Assembly: GCF_001422045.1 (NCBI RefSeq)
Contig: NZ_LMLW01000001.1
Span: 8,972 to 72,971 of the forward strand
Direction: 5' to 3'
Length of the DNA: 64,000 bases
DNA from: Sphingomonas sp. Leaf242
GTDB taxonomy: Bacteria > Pseudomonadota > Alphaproteobacteria > Sphingomonadales > Sphingomonadaceae
The notes beneath the pieces were generated by a model. It was not told where the DNA came from. It worked only from the letters and a program-made list of their open reading frames with translations, and ran no database searches. How positions within the stretch are numbered: position 1 is the first letter of the stretch; each line of letters begins with the position of its first letter. The position numbers were made by a program, and so were the translations under genes. Shown one piece after another: positions 1 to 9,373 of this stretch.

Positions 1-837
1 CTGGACCGGGCGAACATGCGCATTGCCGCTCTACCAGAGCTTCTACCGCAAGCGTCTGCTTTCGTCGGGAGCTGCCGTTCCCGGCGGGCACATCCGATGA
101 CCGCTTTGTCTTAACTCAAGCCGTTCGACCGGTATGAACCAACGGCCGAAGTTGGGAAGCCGGAAAGAGCCCGCCAGTGTCGACTATTGGGTCTAACCCG
201 CCTTTATCGCGCCGCTGCGCGATAAAGGCGTCGCCCCCTGTGTCATCCCCATGGCAGCATCAAGGGTATCACCGGTGCTGCTAACCATCGTCCCCGGCGG
301 GTAGCGCTTTTAGTCCGGCAGCAATCGGGGCGGCGGGCATCGCGCCAGCCGGGGTCGGGGAGGGCCCAATTTCGCGACCCCATCTAACACGCTATTACCC
401 CCGCCTCGCCCGCGGTCTTTTCGTGGCCCAAAAGGTGCACCCCCCCATTGGCAGAAACCGGCCTAGATCCTAGCCCGACGCGCACCGATCGAGCAAACAG
501 CGACGGTGCAGTTCGGTGCAGCAATCGCTGGCGTTGCGCGACTGAGGGCTGGTAACTGCTAACGCCCATTATCGGTGATTTCTGCGTTGATCGGCGCACC
601 CCACAAGCGGACAGGCTACTCGCTTAACCAGGTTCCACCGCTACAGTCTGGAAATGGGTGAGGAGCAGTAGGTCCGCTTTCAGCTCCGATCGGTCAACAA
701 CGGTTGCGGTGCCCGCTACCCGAAATGTCGGCCAGGTTCGTGGCGAGGTTTCCGGCCCATACCGCGATGTCGTCTCGCTAGCAGCGGTCAGTAAACCCAA
801 GGACTGGCTGGTCATATATGCCAAGCCGAAACGATTG
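1..837. other. Non-coding or unassigned left edge
   Basis: I find no convincing gene in this stretch. The open frames here are short, lack ribosome-binding sites and read as low-complexity, arginine-rich sequence typical of antisense frames in high-GC DNA. One strong inverted repeat (199-230) is listed separately. The sequence may contain decayed gene fragments, but I cannot name any. Confidence 0.5.
199..230. repeat. Perfect 13-nt inverted repeat (hairpin)
   Basis: Two perfect 13-nt arms (CGCCTTTATCGCG at 199-211 and its complement at 218-230) are separated by six bases. No T-run follows, so it is not a classical intrinsic terminator on either strand. It could be a REP-like element or the transcript end of a gene outside the window. 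Confidence 0.6.
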
Positions 838-1686
838 CTATTTCACCGAACGGCAATCCTTCAACACCAGCACGTGGCGATCGAAATTCAACGATTCGTA
901 GGCGCCACTTAGCGTGATGCTCTTTCCCGGCTTGAGCTGTAGGTAGTATGTCGCCTGACCCGCCGCCATCTTGCAGACGATATCTGTTTTGAACGGTGCC
1001 TGATTCGGTAGTCGCAATGCCTCTCGGCTAGGTTCGGGAATGTCGAACATGACGGCGTAACTGTTACCCCATTTATCGAGGCTGCCTACATTACCGCTAA
1101 AAACGAAGGTCTGATCACGATATCGCAATTCAGTGGCCGCCGGGTTGCGTTGGGTATCCTTTGAAATCTGATGCGAAAAGGAGAACGCGGTCATCGCGAT
1201 CGGGGTAGATTTTCCAACTGCGGCTACTCTGCTGGCTGCGGCGGCAGTACCGGCACGACCGCCCTTCAACGCGCCTAAGATCTGGCACATTTCCGATTTT
1301 GCTGAAACTGCGTTGGCGGTCATCCCCCTGGGCAACTTCGCCTGGATCGACACGGTCGCGGCTCCGCCGTTGGCGGTCGTGCTCACTGTCAACGGAAAGC
1401 CCCGCGCCTTACCGCTGACGGATTGTTCAAACAACATGCTGCCAGCCTCGGGCTCGGCGGACATCACCACATAGCCGCGCGATGCAACGATTCCACGCAA
1501 CTGGCCGATCGCGCTTTCCGGCGTCAGGTCCGTCACTGTCACTGCCGCGCCGAAGCGCTGCCCGCCGATGATGTTACCGGTCTTTGTGAACGCTTCCTCA
1601 CAGGAAGTGGCATGCGCCAGTGAGGGCAGGCAAACAGCAACCGGTACGGCGAGATAAGCAAAGCGCATCAGATTTCCCAGCTTCAT
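838..1686 (-). CDS. Exported protein with possible C-terminal OB-fold
   Basis: The product is 282 aa. The N-terminus is a clear Sec signal peptide: a basic start, a hydrophobic stretch and a cleavage motif of the LAHA type near residue 25. The mature protein has four cysteines. The C-terminal ~100 residues contain a segment ending in LVLKDC, preceded by a strand-rich stretch with LKPGKSITLSG; this resembles the small periplasmic OB-fold (tRNA_anti-like) family, which is inference. I do not recognise the N-terminal half. The ATG at 1686 is preferred over the TTG codon just before it. It stands alone, with non-coding DNA on both sides. Confidence 0.7.
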   Translation of the reverse strand: MKLGNLMRFAYLAVPVAVCLPSLAHATSCEEAFTKTGNIIGGQRFGAAVTVTDLTPESAIGQLRGIVASRGYVVMSAEPEAGSMLFEQSVSGKARGFPLTVSTTANGGAATVSIQAKLPRGMTANAVSAKSEMCQILGALKGGRAGTAAAASRVAAVGKSTPIAMTAFSFSHQISKDTQRNPAATELRYRDQTFVFSGNVGSLDKWGNSYAVMFDIPEPSREALRLPNQAPFKTDIVCKMAAGQATYYLQLKPGKSITLSGAYESLNFDRHVLVLKDCRSVK

Positions 1687-1915
1687 CAATATATATCGGC
1701 CGTATCAATTAGGATCAGGGCTGACAACCCGACGCGGTAGAGGCAATTACCACCCAATTGCGTACGTTTGGGTTCCCGGTCGAGATCACTAGAAATAGCC
1801 ATTCGTTCGGTTTGTGTTCAACAACTGCACCCGTGGCGCACCCCGTCGACTATCGTGCAAACCGCCAAGCGGCGCATAGTGCAATTCCGAGAGCGCTTAA
1901 CGTAAGTCGTTGCAA

Positions 1916-3685
1916 TTAAGCGGCTATCCGCATGACGGCGTGTTTGGTTGTCATATCGGTGCTGCCCAGGCGAGCGATCTGGGTCCTGCTGTCTTCGAGC
2001 AACCCGTTGATTTCGGTAGTTGCGTCGCCCGCCTGGCCCGCCAGTTTGCGCACTTCTTCTGCCACCACCTTAAAGCCGTTGCCCGCCTCACCCGCCCGAC
2101 CCGCCTCCACCGCAGCGTTGAAAGCAAGCAGATTGGTCATTCTGGCAATAACGTCAATTTTGCCAACAATCGTAGTTACACCGTCCAGCATTCGCCGCAT
2201 CGCGCTCGACGTCTCCTCGACAGTGCGACGCCTCGGCGTGATATCGACTCCGCACATCAGAATGCGGTCGATCTTTCCCTCGAGATTGATCATTGGTGAA
2301 AAGGTCGCATCAAGCCACATGTCGTCACGCTTGGAACGAGGCCATGCCACTTCGCACCGCACCACCTCATTGCGAAAAATGCGTGCGATCTGATCCTTGG
2401 ACAACATCATCGCCAATGGCTGCACGGCAAAATCGGCAAGAAAGGGATTAAGCGCTTGGCACTCCCCGGCTCCATCCCATTCAGCCATAGCGGTGGATGC
2501 ACCGATCGCCTTGAGTTTCAAATCGAATTGCAGCGATTGGAGCTTAGTTTCGGTTATGTTGGCTTGGATAGATATGAACTTCTCTATATTTCCCTGTGAA
2601 TCGTGCACCGGGTTTATAGCCAACGATATCCAATAAGGTTCGCCAGATTTATTATAGTTCAAGATTTCGTCATAGAATGCCTCACCCGCTGCCAGCTTTT
2701 TCTTGATACGATCCACCGTTGCCTTATCGGTCGCTTCACCTTGCAAGATACTCCCGGGTGATTTGCCCATCACGGCGGTGTCTGAGTAGCCGGTCATGCG
2801 GCGAAAGCCTTCGTTGACGTAGATGATACGCTTTTCACGGTCCGTGATAACTACCGAATTATCAGTACCGTCCGCAACCAGTGAGAGCAGATTGAATTTT
2901 TGCCTTTCTTCGACGCGTTTCGTGATGTCGCTGGCATATTTCACCACCTTGAACGGTATTCCGGCGGGGTCGAGAATAGGCGTGTAGGATGCTTGAAGCC
3001 AAAGAGGGCGGCCTGATCGACCAACACGCAAAAACTCACCGGCTAGACATTCACCGCGATTAAGTGCCTCCCAGAACTGCGCATACGAAACGCTGTCGCG
3101 CTCTGTGGTCGGCATGAACAGTCGATGATGTTTGCCGACGATTTGATATTCAGCATAGTCTACTGCGTTGCAAAAAATCTCGTTCGCCGACGTGATGATC
3201 CCGTTCATGTCAAAGGTGATCACGGCTTGAGTGAGGCCAATTGCGGCAATCTGCCCTGCGTGATCCGCGCTTCTAAGCTTGTTGACGGTAATGTCGGTGG
3301 CAAATTTCATAATCCTGACTGGAACGCCATCCGGACCGAGCAGCGGATTGTAGGCGCCCTGAATCCATATAGGCTTGCCTCCCTTGCCGACGCGAGCAAA
3401 TTCCGCCGAGAAGAACTCCCCCGCGCGCAGTCTTTCCCAGAAATCGGCATAGGATTTACTGGCCGCCTCCCTCGGGTCGACGAACATCCGATGATGGCGC
3501 CCGACTATCTCGTCCAAGCTGTAACCCATCACCGCTAGGAAATTTGCGTTCGCATCCAGAACGATGCCGTCCAAGTCGAACTCAATAACAGCCTGCGACC
3601 GCCGGATGGCAACCCGCTCTGCTGCGTCGATAGCGAATGTAGGTATCGGCGGGTCGCTTTTGACCTTATCAAAAATTCCAAACAT
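1916..3685 (-). CDS. Cytoplasmic multi-PAS methyl-accepting chemotaxis transducer
   Basis: The product is about 589 aa with no signal peptide or transmembrane segment, so it should be a soluble receptor. Three PAS domains follow one another (roughly 30-135, 150-255 and 270-385), and a weaker fourth spans about 395-485. The tail (490-590) carries the chemoreceptor hairpin tip, with [20 protein letters not shown] and EEVRKLAG; this is where CheA and CheW dock. The signalling part is very short, about 100 residues, with little room for methylation helices. The third PAS has a LOV-like [10 protein letters not shown] segment but lacks the photoactive cysteine. I chose the second Met because a GGGGA ribosome site lies 7 nt upstream of it. 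A role in energy or redox taxis is inferred. Confidence 0.85.
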   Translation of the reverse strand: MFGIFDKVKSDPPIPTFAIDAAERVAIRRSQAVIEFDLDGIVLDANANFLAVMGYSLDEIVGRHHRMFVDPREAASKSYADFWERLRAGEFFSAEFARVGKGGKPIWIQGAYNPLLGPDGVPVRIMKFATDITVNKLRSADHAGQIAAIGLTQAVITFDMNGIITSANEIFCNAVDYAEYQIVGKHHRLFMPTTERDSVSYAQFWEALNRGECLAGEFLRVGRSGRPLWLQASYTPILDPAGIPFKVVKYASDITKRVEERQKFNLLSLVADGTDNSVVITDREKRIIYVNEGFRRMTGYSDTAVMGKSPGSILQGEATDKATVDRIKKKLAAGEAFYDEILNYNKSGEPYWISLAINPVHDSQGNIEKFISIQANITETKLQSLQFDLKLKAIGASTAMAEWDGAGECQALNPFLADFAVQPLAMMLSKDQIARIFRNEVVRCEVAWPRSKRDDMWLDATFSPMINLEGKIDRILMCGVDITPRRRTVEETSSAMRRMLDGVTTIVGKIDVIARMTNLLAFNAAVEAGRAGEAGNGFKVVAEEVRKLAGQAGDATTEINGLLEDSRTQIARLGSTDMTTKHAVMRIAA

Positions 3686-4138
3686 CGCCATTCCCCAAAT
3701 ATCTTTTGAATATTATAGGATTATTTTTCAGGGCTGGGCTCGATGATACGCTTGGATGAGCCGGCGGATCATGTGTGGCGGATGCTGCGGAACGGGGTCC
3801 CGCCCGAAAACACAATCGGCGCAAGCGATATTGCTTATTGACCAGTATTTATCCCGGCTATCTGCCGCGAAAGCGGTCATACCGCTTTCCTTCCCATTCC
3901 GGCCGTTCCGCGGCGGAGATACCCTCCGCCGCAACCACGCTTTTCCGCGGGTTTCACCGCGGGAAGTACCCCGTTTTCAGGCCGTTGATATCCCGGCTGG
4001 TTATGCCTAATCCTCGCCGCTCCCGGCTGCCAGCACTCTACCCGATTGAGGGCGCTCGTTCATCAAGGCAGCATGCCGATGATGAACAATCCAAGGGCAC
4101 GACAGACCAAGTCGTGCATCAGGTATCCTTTCAGAAGG
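3686..4138. other. Intergenic region between chemoreceptor and porin
   Basis: No gene is visible here. The part next to 3700 is AT-rich and probably holds the chemoreceptor promoter. The open frames are short and show no recognisable family. Confidence 0.5.
3712..3717 (-). promoter_or_regulatory. Possible -10 element (TATAAT)
   Basis: On the minus strand a perfect TATAAT lies 27 bases upstream of the PAS-chemoreceptor start, in an unusually AT-rich island. I see no good -35 box at the expected distance, so this is tentative. Confidence 0.3.
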
Positions 4139-5017
4139 TCAGAAGTCAGCCGTGAGCGAGACCACGACAGTGCCGCCGGCGATATTGCCGGCGCGGTCCT
4201 GACCCTTGCTGAAGCTGGGGCGGAGGTACGTTGCCTCCCGGTTCGAAATGTCGGTGTCGATATAGCTGACGTTGAATGTCAGGTTTTTGTACGTGGCATC
4301 GGTACCGAGAGACCAATCCCAGTATGCGCCGGTAGGCGTGACCGCAGTCGCGTTCGGCCCCAAGCCATCCTGGCCCCAACTGTGGCCGACATGCGCCTTC
4401 GCCGTGATCGGCGTGCCGGCAAGCGCCAGAGCTCCGTCACCCCAAAGGTAGAGGTTGTCGTCCTTGTCGCCGGGACTGTTGTAGACGCCGTTCGCGGCAT
4501 CGGTGCCGGTGTTATACCATTTGCCGAGCGCCTGCTGCTTGGGGGCGTAGGCAGCACCAGCGGTCAGCGTCGCAGGACCGGTAGTGCCGGCCAGTTTCAC
4601 GTAAGGCTCGGCAAAGTCGGTTTTATCAGCGCCGCCCGGATACATGTACCAGGTGAGGCCGACGTCGAGCGTAGCATTGGCGGCAAGCGCTGCTTTATAG
4701 CCCCCGATGAGATCGAGTTCCATGTTGGCGCCGCCAAACGTTCCCCACCCCGCGAGGTTCGATCCCCAGGCGCCAGCGTAAAGACCGCTCTCGTGCGCAA
4801 CCGTAATGCCACCCTGCACTGCCATTTCTTGGTCGGACTGCGATACGCCGCGGAACCTATAGTCGGAGGCAATTGCGGCCGAACCGCTAACCGTCAGCGT
4901 CGCGGGTGGCGCAGTGTCTTCGGAGGCTTCAGCCTTGTCGTTCGGTGTCGATTGTGCCCGCGCGGTAATTGGAAAAGCCAGGATCGCGACGACCGCGGCC
5001 GCTTGACGGAACTTCAT
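4139..5017 (-). CDS. TorF-family putative outer-membrane porin
   Basis: The product is 292 aa. A signal peptide (MKFRQAAAVVAILAFPITARA) is followed by a short acidic linker and then a beta-rich barrel of repeated alternating strands. The strand containing SDYRFRGVSQSD near residue 55 is the hallmark of the TorF/TIGR02001 family, and the protein ends in aromatic Phe as outer-membrane barrels do. A ribosome site AAGGGG lies 8 nt before the ATG. The substrate is unknown; family members are annotated only as putative porins. The gene is monocistronic. Confidence 0.88.
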   Translation of the reverse strand: MKFRQAAAVVAILAFPITARAQSTPNDKAEASEDTAPPATLTVSGSAAIASDYRFRGVSQSDQEMAVQGGITVAHESGLYAGAWGSNLAGWGTFGGANMELDLIGGYKAALAANATLDVGLTWYMYPGGADKTDFAEPYVKLAGTTGPATLTAGAAYAPKQQALGKWYNTGTDAANGVYNSPGDKDDNLYLWGDGALALAGTPITAKAHVGHSWGQDGLGPNATAVTPTGAYWDWSLGTDATYKNLTFNVSYIDTDISNREATYLRPSFSKGQDRAGNIAGGTVVVSLTADF

Positions 5018-5496
5018 TTCTACACCCCTTCACTACCGCTCGTCACATGACGATGCCTTCATGAAATGGGGATTAAACGCGTTCAGCATAGTAATTCGAG
5101 ATCGATTCTGGGGAAACGCATATAGTTCGAATGTGCAGCCAGCAGCTACATAACCGAGCGTTCTTATTCCTAATTTGATAGTTTGGGATGCCCCTGGCGT
5201 TATCAAAACACCATCATGATGGGAAACCGGCATCGGTAGAAACGCCCAAAGCCGGACGTTCAGGCTGGCGATCCGAGCTACCAATAACGGCCATTCGTTA
5301 AGCGGCATCTTTCCCGTTTCTCCGTCTTCGATTGGCCATTTCGGGAAAGAGCAATTGGGAACAGATTTCGCGAAAGCGAAACCCACAGACGTCCGTCAAC
5401 GCGATCGAGGCGGCGAGATTCCCGCTAGACGTTGGTTTGTGAGAAAGCCGTAAAAGCGGGTATAGAGCGCGCGAGATCACCTAGCGAGGGCTTGCC
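5018..5496. other. Intergenic region upstream of porin and ATPase genes
   Basis: This divergent intergenic stretch of about 480 bases should contain the promoters of both flanking genes. The open frames inside it do not look like proteins and have no ribosome sites. I found no clear operator. Confidence 0.5.
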
Positions 5497-6030
5497 GTGC
5501 CGGTAGCCGGAAGGAAAATCGTTATCGTTTCCGGTGCCCCCGGCGCTGGCAAGACGACCTTGGCGGTTCCCCTCGCCTCAAGGCTTGGTTTTCCTCTCTT
5601 CTCCAAGGACTTCATCAAGGAGACGCTGACGGATGTGTTCGGTGATGCTGACGGCGATCTAGCAGCATCAAGGAAGATCGGCGGCGCGTCCATGGAATTG
5701 ATCTGGTCTTTGGCGCGACACGCACCCCAAGCTGTCTTGGAGGCAAATTTTCGACCACACAGCGAGTATGAGCGATCCAAGCTCGCCGGCTTGGGTGCGC
5801 TCGTGATCGAGGTGCATTGCGACTGTGGTGCAGACGAGACTGCGCGCCGCTTCCGCGACCGCGCCGCTGCAAGCGGCCATCATGCCGCTCACCCATTAAA
5901 GGAAATGCCGCCAGAGATGCTGGCGGAATACGACAGGCCTGTTGGCTTGGGGCCGGTGATAACGGTAGATACGCGCGTCACAGCGGACGTTGAGAGGATC
6001 GCGCAGGACATTCTTCGATCCTTCGCGTGA
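5497..6030 (+). CDS. P-loop ATP-binding protein, kinase/zeta-toxin-like
   Basis: The product is 177 aa, a single P-loop domain. The Walker A motif GAPGAGKT sits at residues 14-21. The following segment (FSKDFIKETLTDVFG) is the lid/acceptor region seen in small-molecule kinases of the chloramphenicol phosphotransferase and zeta-toxin group, and the protein ends in a Rossmann-like strand plus helix. The substrate cannot be told. No antitoxin-like gene lies next to it, so a solitary metabolite or antibiotic kinase is as likely as a toxin. The start is GTG with GAGG about 8 nt upstream. Confidence 0.75.
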   Translation: MPVAGRKIVIVSGAPGAGKTTLAVPLASRLGFPLFSKDFIKETLTDVFGDADGDLAASRKIGGASMELIWSLARHAPQAVLEANFRPHSEYERSKLAGLGALVIEVHCDCGADETARRFRDRAAASGHHAAHPLKEMPPEMLAEYDRPVGLGPVITVDTRVTADVERIAQDILRSFA

Positions 6031-6037
6031 TCGCCGT

Positions 6038-6063
6038 TTCCCATTTCCCGATCGCAATGGGAA
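6038..6063. terminator. Stem-loop between convergent genes
   Basis: An inverted repeat with 8-nt arms (TTCCCATT / AATGGGAA) and a 10-nt loop begins 8 bases after the ATPase stop codon, between two convergent genes. There is no strong T-run, so it is only a probable transcription end. Confidence 0.4.
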
Positions 6064-6137
6064 TGGCCCGGCCGTCTCGCAGGCCTTTCCTAATCGGGAA
6101 AGATGCAGCGAGCCTTTCGGGCGGACTTTACCGTCTT

Positions 6138-7175
6138 TCACTGGATCACATTGATGGAGCGCAGCCATTGTTCCGCCAGCTTAGGCCAGTTGCCTATCGA
6201 TGATTTTGTCGGGCGGACCCCAAATGCGTGCCCGCCCTCTGCGTAGATATGCATTTCCGCGGGCACGTCGGCTTCCTTAAGCGCGATGTAGTATGCAAGA
6301 GATTGCTGGACGCTATCGGTGTCATCGTTTTCAGCATGTATGATGAAGGTTGGCGGTGTCTCCAATGATACTATGATGTCTCCGCGCAATTTCAAATCTG
6401 ACGGATCGCGCGATTTTGCCTCTTCATCTTCGTGCGCCCAAATATGTCCAGGGTAAGCGATCATGGCGAAGTCTGGTCGGCAGCTTACTACATCAGCGGC
6501 GTCTATTGAGCGGTAAGCCCGTTTTGCGAAGTTGGTACTCAACGCAGCGGCCAAATGCCCGCCAGCGGAGAAGCCCATTACACCGATTTTATTCGGGTCT
6601 ATCCCATGCTCCTTGGCACTTTTACGAATAAGGCCGAGGGTTCTTTGGGCATCCTGTAACGCGGTGGGAACCGGTGGATAGTACCGCTTGCCATCCCTGT
6701 AGGTCGGTCCGGATTCCGGCACTCTGTATTTGAGCAGGACGCAGGTAATCCCACGAGACGTCAACCAGTCACAGATTTCCGTACCTTCCAAATCCATGGC
6801 GAGGAACTGATACCCACCACCCGGAAGCACCATGACAGCCGCACCGGTATTGGCTCCTGTCGGAGCGTAGATCGTCATCGTGGGGCGACTGACGTTATTG
6901 GCTCTCGGCCACCATTCGCGACCAGGCGGGGGGCCAACAGATTCTGGTTTGGGATGTGGCAATGCATTCGGCACCGTGCCAGGCCAAATCGGCACTTGTA
7001 TATGTCCGGCGGACGGTTCCCAAATCCGAGAAGCAATTGCTGCCTTACCTGGGGTTCCGTTGATCGGCCTGACAGCCGCTTCGCTTACGTCATGCTGGCC
7101 GATCGTATCCGCTTGAACGTCGCAGGCTCCAAGCAAGGCTGCGAGTGTCACACAAAGAACGTCGCCACGCCCCAT
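6138..7175 (-). CDS. Alpha/beta hydrolase, acetyl-xylan-esterase-like lipoprotein
   Basis: From the ATG at 7175 the product is 345 aa. This start is preferred because it has AAAGGA upstream and leaves a typical signal ending in an LGAC lipobox; the Met 11 codons further upstream has no ribosome site. The hydrolase fold shows the oxyanion-loop motif LPGGGYQFLA, the nucleophile elbow GFSAGG, a late acidic residue in AENDD and the catalytic His in GGHAFG. This is the BD-FAE/polysaccharide-esterase pattern, so deacylation of plant polysaccharide or a similar ester at the cell envelope is likely. The gene stands alone. Confidence 0.82.
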   Translation of the reverse strand: MGRGDVLCVTLAALLGACDVQADTIGQHDVSEAAVRPINGTPGKAAIASRIWEPSAGHIQVPIWPGTVPNALPHPKPESVGPPPGREWWPRANNVSRPTMTIYAPTGANTGAAVMVLPGGGYQFLAMDLEGTEICDWLTSRGITCVLLKYRVPESGPTYRDGKRYYPPVPTALQDAQRTLGLIRKSAKEHGIDPNKIGVMGFSAGGHLAAALSTNFAKRAYRSIDAADVVSCRPDFAMIAYPGHIWAHEDEEAKSRDPSDLKLRGDIIVSLETPPTFIIHAENDDTDSVQQSLAYYIALKEADVPAEMHIYAEGGHAFGVRPTKSSIGNWPKLAEQWLRSINVIQ

Positions 7176-7409
7176 CGTCCGCCTGTCCTTTCCCGATTGC
7201 GGCAGCATATACGGGTTTCGAGAAAACCACAGTGTTCCCGTTATCGAATCCTTTTCGGGAAACGCAGCAGCGTCGGGCGACGTCCGCTAACGCCATCTGC
7301 CTCCCCAATAGCGGACGGGCTGCTTTCCTGCCCAACGCGGTCGTTCCCGCGACGCCGTCGCTGGCGGGGAGGCGCATCGGGCGACCACATTAATTGGGCG
7401 ATCAACAGC

Positions 7410-7838
7410 CTACGCCTTCGCAACGATTAATGTATGATGTTGGCCAGATCCTGTCCCCGCAACCATCATTACAGAACTCGACATCACGCCGCCCCTTGGG
7501 GCGGCGTTGTCGTTTGTGGACCAGGCCAGCAGGTTCGATACTTTGGCGACCACCTCCGCCTCCGGGCCGCCGGGTTCGTCGGGGCAGATCGTCACGCTTT
7601 CGATGGGCGTCGACATCACTGCCGCAGCCTCGGTCCGGATTGATCCGTCGTCGAGCGACTTGCGGAGTGCCGCAACCTTGCCGCGGAAGCGGTCCACAAG
7701 CACCGGGTTTGGCTGGAGGACTACGATCGGTTTCCCGGTAGTCGTTGCAACTCTTTGTGCCTCCAGCCGCTCCTTCTCCGCCTCTCGCTCCGCGATCATC
7801 GCCCGGAGCAATGGACTGGCAATGCCAGCGAGCAGGTT
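7410..7838 (-). pseudogene. C-terminal remnant of a large serine recombinase
   Basis: About 143 codons remain open. The segment beginning NLLAGIASPLLRAMIAERE is the long coiled linker of large serine recombinases. It is followed by a strand-rich part with TPIESVTICPDEPGG, and the end NDNAAPRGGV resembles the usual tail of such proteins in sphingomonads. The catalytic resolvase domain and zinc ribbon that should precede it are absent: at the 5' side the sequence switches to a PAAR-domain gene on the opposite strand. I infer a mobile-element remnant left by a deletion. Confidence 0.65.
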
Positions 7839-7852
7839 TGGTGCAGATTGTT

Positions 7853-8610
7853 GAGTTCAGTATTGACCTGCTTGAGGCGGTGTCGAGCGGCAACTGCCTG
7901 CAATTCAATGACTCACCCTGGCTCGGATCGATTATCGTCCGCAAGGGATCGGCGACCGTCTTCATCAACGGGCGGCCCGCCTCGCGCCTGAAATCGATGC
8001 TGACGTGCGGCGCGCATATCAAGACCGCATCGCCGAACGTCTTCATCGGCGGCGAGACGGTGCGGACCGGCTTCGTTTTCGACCTTGAGGCGTGGACGCG
8101 TAGTGGCCTGCAGATCTTGGGGATAGGCGCCGCGGTAGGTGCTGGCGCGTTTGCTGCGATGGCCGGTGTTGCCGCATTCGGCACGTTCGCCGGGATCGGC
8201 GCGCTCGGTTTTGCGGGTATGGAAGGCGTCGGCATGGTCGGCGACGCGATCGAGCCAGGCTACCGCGACCTGGTTTGGTCGGCATGGGAATGGTCGTGTC
8301 CGAGCCGAAGTATGCCAAGGCTCATGTAGGCACGACGCTGGAAGGCACACCGGGTGGCCGGGTCATCGATGACTGGGATCATTTGAACACCTTTATGCCA
8401 TGGGACAAAGGTGGCGAGCAGGTCTAGAGCCAAACATCTGCAGGCTATACCCGCGGATTGATGGGGGACGTTGAAGCGTTGCAACCACCAAGTAGGGCAG
8501 GCGGCGGTTACGTCTTCCGAAAATACGAGATCGAGGCCGGCAAAGCGGCAGGTCGGATCACCAGTTTCCAGGAGAAGATCGTGTTGCCTGATACGGGAAA
8601 TTGGCCGTGA
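7853..8610 (+). pseudogene. PAAR-domain polymorphic toxin remnant
   Basis: The frame starting near 7853 encodes most of a PAAR domain (GSATVFINGRPASRL, then SPNVFIGG), the spike tip of type VI secretion systems and Rhs toxins. A Gly/Ala-rich hydrophobic stretch follows. Near 8272-8278 the reading frame shifts, continuing as GMGMVVSEPKYAKAHVGT, then an in-frame TAG occurs at 8425-8427, probably from a Trp codon. The last ~60 codons resume and end at TGA 8608-8610. The N-terminus of the PAAR domain is missing at the recombinase junction. The C-terminal ~110 residues would be the toxin, of no class I recognise. Confidence 0.7.
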
Positions 8611-9197
8611 CCTGGACAGCCTTCAGCAAGCAATATGAGGCAAAGGGGCGGGAGAAGGCGGATGGCTATTTTCCCTTCCACTTTGAGGGCATGGACGCCA
8701 ACGAATTGACGCGGGCGCGAGCATTGATGGAAACGCGTGGCTCGGCCGGCGATACCACCGATCTCGACGGCTTGAGATTGATCGGCGATGCCGGCAGCAT
8801 CGCCGTGCTCGAAGCCGCAGAGGCTCAGGATAAGAGGCTAGGCATTGCGTTCGAGTGTGCGCGCCGTGAGACTTTGTTCGCCCTGACGGGGAATGCGCGC
8901 TTCCTTGCCCCGCTGATCGATCGATTGGACACACGCGAGGACCGCGATTCGGCCTTCGCTGCGCAAGCGATCGCCCGCCATCAACTGCCGCCATCCTTCG
9001 CCACAGTATTGGCGGCCCGTATCGCCGACGGGCGTCACGAAACCGCCTTGCTGTGGATCATAAAGGCATGGCTGTCGGCGCAAGGCGAAGCAATCTGGCA
9101 GGTGCCAGTATTCGACGCGAACCTTTCCTTTATCCGCAGCGTGATAGCCGAGCGTCCCGCGGCGCGGCGAGCGTTGCTGGAAACATGGCGGATGTAA
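8607..9197 (+). CDS. Candidate immunity protein, helical-repeat type
   Basis: The product is about 196 aa from the GTG at 8607, which overlaps the TGA of the toxin remnant in a GTGA arrangement typical of toxin/immunity pairs; a TTG at 8601 is an alternative. The sequence is all-helical, with repeated units such as LRLIGDAGSIAVLEAA and ARRETLFALTGN that look HEAT-like. It lacks a signal peptide and any enzymatic motif, fitting a cytoplasmic neutraliser. Its role is inferred from position only. It appears intact although its toxin is broken, and a decayed second copy follows at 9374. Confidence 0.65.
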   Translation: MTWTAFSKQYEAKGREKADGYFPFHFEGMDANELTRARALMETRGSAGDTTDLDGLRLIGDAGSIAVLEAAEAQDKRLGIAFECARRETLFALTGNARFLAPLIDRLDTREDRDSAFAAQAIARHQLPPSFATVLAARIADGRHETALLWIIKAWLSAQGEAIWQVPVFDANLSFIRSVIAERPAARRALLETWRM

Positions 9198-9373
9198 AAT
9201 GGCTTGGTAAATGAGAAGTCAGTGCTGCACGGTTCCGATATTGTGGAGTAATGCGAGGTTTCGAGTTTAGTGAAGGGATGACGAGCGGACGGTTTACTCT
9301 GGTTGAATACGAACGGGTAACATGACATCTGGTCGACGTGATTGACGCCGCTATTTGTAGTTATCAGTAAATG

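Noticed and set aside
4046-5050. Plus-strand frame of 334 codons opposite the TorF-like gene
   Set aside because: It is an antisense shadow; the minus strand has a signal peptide, barrel pattern and ribosome site, while this frame is Arg/Gly-rich with no family.
5033-5386. Minus-strand frame of 117 codons upstream of the porin
   Set aside because: No ribosome site or recognisable motif, and it occupies the probable promoter region.
7402-8235. Minus-strand frame of 277 codons spanning the PAAR remnant
   Set aside because: It is Pro/Arg-rich antisense crossing the recombinase/PAAR junction in a frame different from both recognisable proteins.
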